DNA of 64,000 nucleotides from Xanthomonas arboricola (GTDB lineage Bacteria; Pseudomonadota; Gammaproteobacteria; Xanthomonadales; Xanthomonadaceae): the NCBI RefSeq assembly GCF_002940665.1, contig NZ_MIGY01000003.1:372001-436000 (forward strand), read 5' to 3'. Made by a program: the position numbers and the translations under genes. The notes under the pieces were generated by a model, which made no database searches, had not been told where the DNA came from, and was given only the letters and a program-made list of their open reading frames with translations. Shown here piece after piece: positions 61,825-64,000 of the stretch (positions are counted from its first letter, which is position 1; every line of letters starts with the position of its first letter).

Positions 61825-62183
61825 GAAGTGCGATCGGGCTGCTGCAGCAGGCGCATGCCGCGTTCGACATCGAGCGCGGTGCGCACCGATGGCAGGGTCA
61901 GCCCCAGCTCGACCAGTGTGATCGCCACGGCCGGCTGCATGCCCACCACCACGGTCCTGGCATCCATGATCGCCGCCAGCCCGGAGATGGTGCTGATCAT
62001 GCGGCCGATGAAGGAGTCGACGATGTCCAGTGCGGAAATGTCGATCAGCACGCCACGCGCGGAGGTGGCGCTGATCTTTTCCGACAGGTCCTCCTGCAAC
62101 GTCATCGCCAATTGATCGTGCATGTCCACCTGGATGGTGACCAGCAGCAGGTCGCCCATCCGCAGGATCGGGATGCGCTCCAT
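61821..62183 (-). CDS. rsbS: Stressosome scaffold protein RsbS (STAS domain)
   Basis: A 120-residue single STAS-domain protein that, with RsbR, forms the stressosome core and holds RsbT. IPILRMGDLLLVTIQVDMHD is the first strand region. The RsbT-phosphorylated serine is in IDISALDIVDSFIGRM (Ser after Asp-Ile-Val-Asp, near residue 57), matching the position of Ser59 in Bacillus RsbS. It starts one base after the rsbR stop and overlaps rsbT by 4 nt. Confidence 0.9.
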   Translation of the reverse strand: MERIPILRMGDLLLVTIQVDMHDQLAMTLQEDLSEKISATSARGVLIDISALDIVDSFIGRMISTISGLAAIMDARTVVVGMQPAVAITLVELGLTLPSVRTALDVERGMRLLQQPDRTS

Positions 62184-62184
62184 G

Positions 62185-63027
62185 TCAGCCTGCCTTGTTC
62201 ACGGTCACGCCGATGCGCTTGAGCGCCAGGGCCAGCGCGTCGGACAGGTTGGCCTTGGTGACGATACCCTGCAGGTCCAGCCCCAGGTGCACAATGGTCT
62301 GCGCAATCTGCGGGCGCACGCCGCTGATGATGGCATCGGCGCCCATCAAGCGGATCGCAGTGACGGTCTTGAGCAGGTGCTGCGCCACCAGCGTGTCCAC
62401 GGTGGGCACGCCGGTAATGTCGATGATGGCGATTTCCGAGCCGGTATCGACGATGCGCTGCAGCAGCGACTCCATCACCACCTGGGTGCGCTGCGAATCC
62501 AGCGTGCCGATCATCGGCAGTGCCAGCACGCCGTCCCACAATTTGACCACCGGGGTGGACAGCTCCAGCATCTCTTCCTGCTGGCGCACGATGATGTCTT
62601 CGCGGGTCTTCTGGAACGCCTTGACGGTATACAGGCCCAGACGGTCCAGCAGCTCGGACAGCGCCCACAGCTGCTGGCCCAGTTCCTCTGGCGTATCGGC
62701 ATACTCGCGCTGCATCAGCGCAAACAGCACCCGCTTGAGCGAGAAGATGAAGTTGGCGGTTTCCTGCGAATCGAAGCCGCGGGTGGCGCGGTCGCGCGAG
62801 AGGTTTTCCAGGAAGCGACGCACCTCGCTCCAGTCGGCGCTGTCCAGGGTACTGCCGCCGTCCTTCAGGGAGGCGACCAACAGATGCAAGAAGTCTGCAC
62901 TTTGTGTTTCGACGTCCTGCCGGGAAATGCGTCCATCGCTGCCCAGGCTGGAGCCCAGCCATGCAGCCAACAACGCAGTTTCCTGGCCACGAATCGCATC
63001 GATCGAGCGCTGCTGCAATGCCACCAT
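62185..63027 (-). CDS. rsbR: Stressosome sensor RsbR (N-terminal sensor + STAS)
   Basis: A 280-residue stressosome sensor. Residues about 1-150 form a helical RsbR-type N-terminal sensory domain (globin-like without visible haem ligand: FIFSLKRVLFALMQREYAD). Residues about 160-280 are a STAS domain with VVKLWDGVLALPMIGTLDS. Both phosphorylatable threonines of Bacillus RsbRA have counterparts, in IDITGVPTVDT (near 214) and GVRPQIAQT (near 249). ATG 63027 (MVALQQRS) is chosen; an in-frame extension to 63105 is low-complexity. First gene of the operon, so its promoter lies in 63028-63605. Confidence 0.9.
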   Translation of the reverse strand: MVALQQRSIDAIRGQETALLAAWLGSSLGSDGRISRQDVETQSADFLHLLVASLKDGGSTLDSADWSEVRRFLENLSRDRATRGFDSQETANFIFSLKRVLFALMQREYADTPEELGQQLWALSELLDRLGLYTVKAFQKTREDIIVRQQEEMLELSTPVVKLWDGVLALPMIGTLDSQRTQVVMESLLQRIVDTGSEIAIIDITGVPTVDTLVAQHLLKTVTAIRLMGADAIISGVRPQIAQTIVHLGLDLQGIVTKANLSDALALALKRIGVTVNKAG

Positions 63028-63605
63028 GAGATCACCCGCCGGAATGAAGAAGAAAGGGCTGGGCGTACGGGCGGCACTGCGCCCTGACCGACGCGGCGCC
63101 CCCAACGCCGAAGCGCTGCAGAGTAAAGCAATTCAGTTTCGGCAACCAGCGACCAACCTGTAGCGGTCATGCGCGGTGCCCGACACAGTTTGACATCGCA
63201 AGGTGGGCGGCAAACGTGAGCGCGGCCACGCCTGGACAACGGCGGTCGCGGCACGCGCCGCAGCCGCACAGGCGACCGTGCAGGGCGGCCGCACGGCTGC
63301 GCGGGTCCGGCGCCGGTGCGGCGCGTCGGCACTGGCGGTGGCATGGTGGCCGGCGAGGCCGGCACCGCAGGGTCCAGCGGCCGCTCCGACCGGTACCTGG
63401 CCTGCCCTGGCTGCGCCGCCCTGACCCGGCGTCCATGTCGTGACGGCACCCACCACGCCTGCGCCGGTCACGACCGCACGCCGGACTAGGTACGCATCCG
63501 CACACCTGGCAGCGCATGCAACGCGCTGTGCCATTGGCAGGGTGTCTGCGCGGTGGTCGCGCGTGGTCTGATCGCAGCCTGCTTTTTCTCAGGTGGTCGC
63601 TCTCC
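63028..63605. other. Divergent intergenic region between rsbR and the OYE gene
   Basis: 578 nt without a supportable gene; the short frames are very rich in Arg, Ala and Cys and have no similarity that I can see. It must hold promoters for both directions, but no clear -35/-10 pair was found. The middle (63230-63440) is about 75% GC with several GCCGGC palindromes, including a doubled GGCCGGC at about 63348-63362. Confidence 0.45.
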
Positions 63606-64000
63606 ATGTCATCGCTGTTCTCTCCGTATCAACTCAAGGACGTCACGCTGCGCAACCGCATCGCGGTGCCGCCCATGTGCCAGTACACCGCCGTCGACGG
63701 CCTCAGCAACGCGTGGCATCAGGTGCATTACGCCAGCATGGCGCGCGGCGGCGCGGGCCTGGTGATCGTCGAAGCCACCGGCGTGTCGCCGGAAGGACGC
63801 ATCACCCCCGGTTGCCTGGGCCTGTGGAACGACGCCCAGGCCGAGGGGCTGGCACGCATCGCGGCATCGATCAGCGCTGCCGGCGCCGTGCCGGGCATCC
63901 AGATCGGCCACGCCGGCCGCAAGGCCAGTGCCAACCTGCCGTGGGAAGGTGACGACCACATCGCCGACGGCGACCCGCGTGGCTGGGACACCATCTCGCC
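63606..64000 (+). CDS. NADH:flavin oxidoreductase, old yellow enzyme family (5' part)
   Basis: The first 131 codons of a YqjM/XenA-type flavin reductase; the stop is beyond the window. The N-terminus SSLFSPYQLKDVTLRNRIAV, VPPMCQYTAVDGLSN with the Cys that tunes flavin in this subfamily, WHQVHYASMARGGAGLVIVEA and the FMN/substrate motif IQIGHAGRKAS are clear. It reduces activated C=C bonds of unsaturated aldehydes and ketones, usually for detoxification. ATG 63606 begins at the conserved N-terminus. Divergent from the stressosome operon. Confidence 0.92.
   Translation, partial: MSSLFSPYQLKDVTLRNRIAVPPMCQYTAVDGLSNAWHQVHYASMARGGAGLVIVEATGVSPEGRITPGCLGLWNDAQAEGLARIAASISAAGAVPGIQIGHAGRKASANLPWEGDDHIADGDPRGWDTIS

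Overview
The window is about 65% GC and reads as chromosome of a Xanthomonas (gamma-Proteobacteria, Lysobacterales). The grounds are carbohydrate-utilisation loci built on TonB-dependent receptors, the valine-degradation operon beside a ScfR/RamB-type regulator, the rpsP-rimM-trmD-rplS and ffh housekeeping blocks, TTG and GTG starts, and short GATTCCC-type intergenic repeats. The species cannot be fixed from sequence alone; the galactan locus would fit the citri/axonopodis/euvesicatoria/oryzae group.

Layout. 1-5041 (minus): a tightly overlapping valine-degradation operon (mmsA, acyl-CoA dehydrogenase, enoyl-CoA hydratase, 3-hydroxyisobutyryl-CoA hydrolase, mmsB cut by the window edge), with a divergent short-chain acyl-CoA-type regulator at 5165-6550. 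6920-13529 (plus): a galactan locus of outer-membrane receptor, GH53 endo-galactanase and GH2 beta-galactosidase, the last two overlapping by 4 nt. 13725-15989: a small conserved protein and a divergent MFS/HxlR pair. 16180-22229: accessory, decayed DNA with a GAF + degenerate GGDEF protein, a TTG-start small gene, a chemoreceptor fragment, a frameshifted MFS gene, an AraC regulator and a multiply broken secreted-protein gene. 22230-26987: mutS carrying a frameshift, a GST/WYL pair and a frameshifted DUF937 gene. 27411-32236: katG, hslR and a MATE exporter. 32571-38337 (minus): ribosome/tRNA maturation operon, pabC-like gene with a nitronate monooxygenase, and ffh. 38716-44107: a CcsA/YpjD-like membrane protein, galM, LysR, DUF2798 and a secreted GH16 glucanase.

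44204-51583 is a sensory block: a PAS kinase with a single-domain receiver (minus), divergent from a multi-receiver hybrid kinase, CheR, CheB and receiver-kinase operon whose genes overlap by 4 nt. 51957-57388 holds DUF1428, trxC and a divergent TonB receptor/GH43 pair. 57608-63027 (minus) is the most notable system: an RsbR-RsbS-RsbT stressosome module, an ATPase-PP2C fusion and two histidine kinases in one overlapping operon, with no sigma-B-like factor. An old-yellow-enzyme gene starts at 63606 and runs off the end.

Three genes between 18.9 and 27 kb (MFS, mutS, DUF937) are broken by small indels, two of them in clear short repeats. Either the strain is, or was, a mismatch-repair mutator, or the assembly has indel errors here; the sequence alone cannot decide. 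No tRNA, rRNA, CRISPR array or intact insertion sequence was seen.
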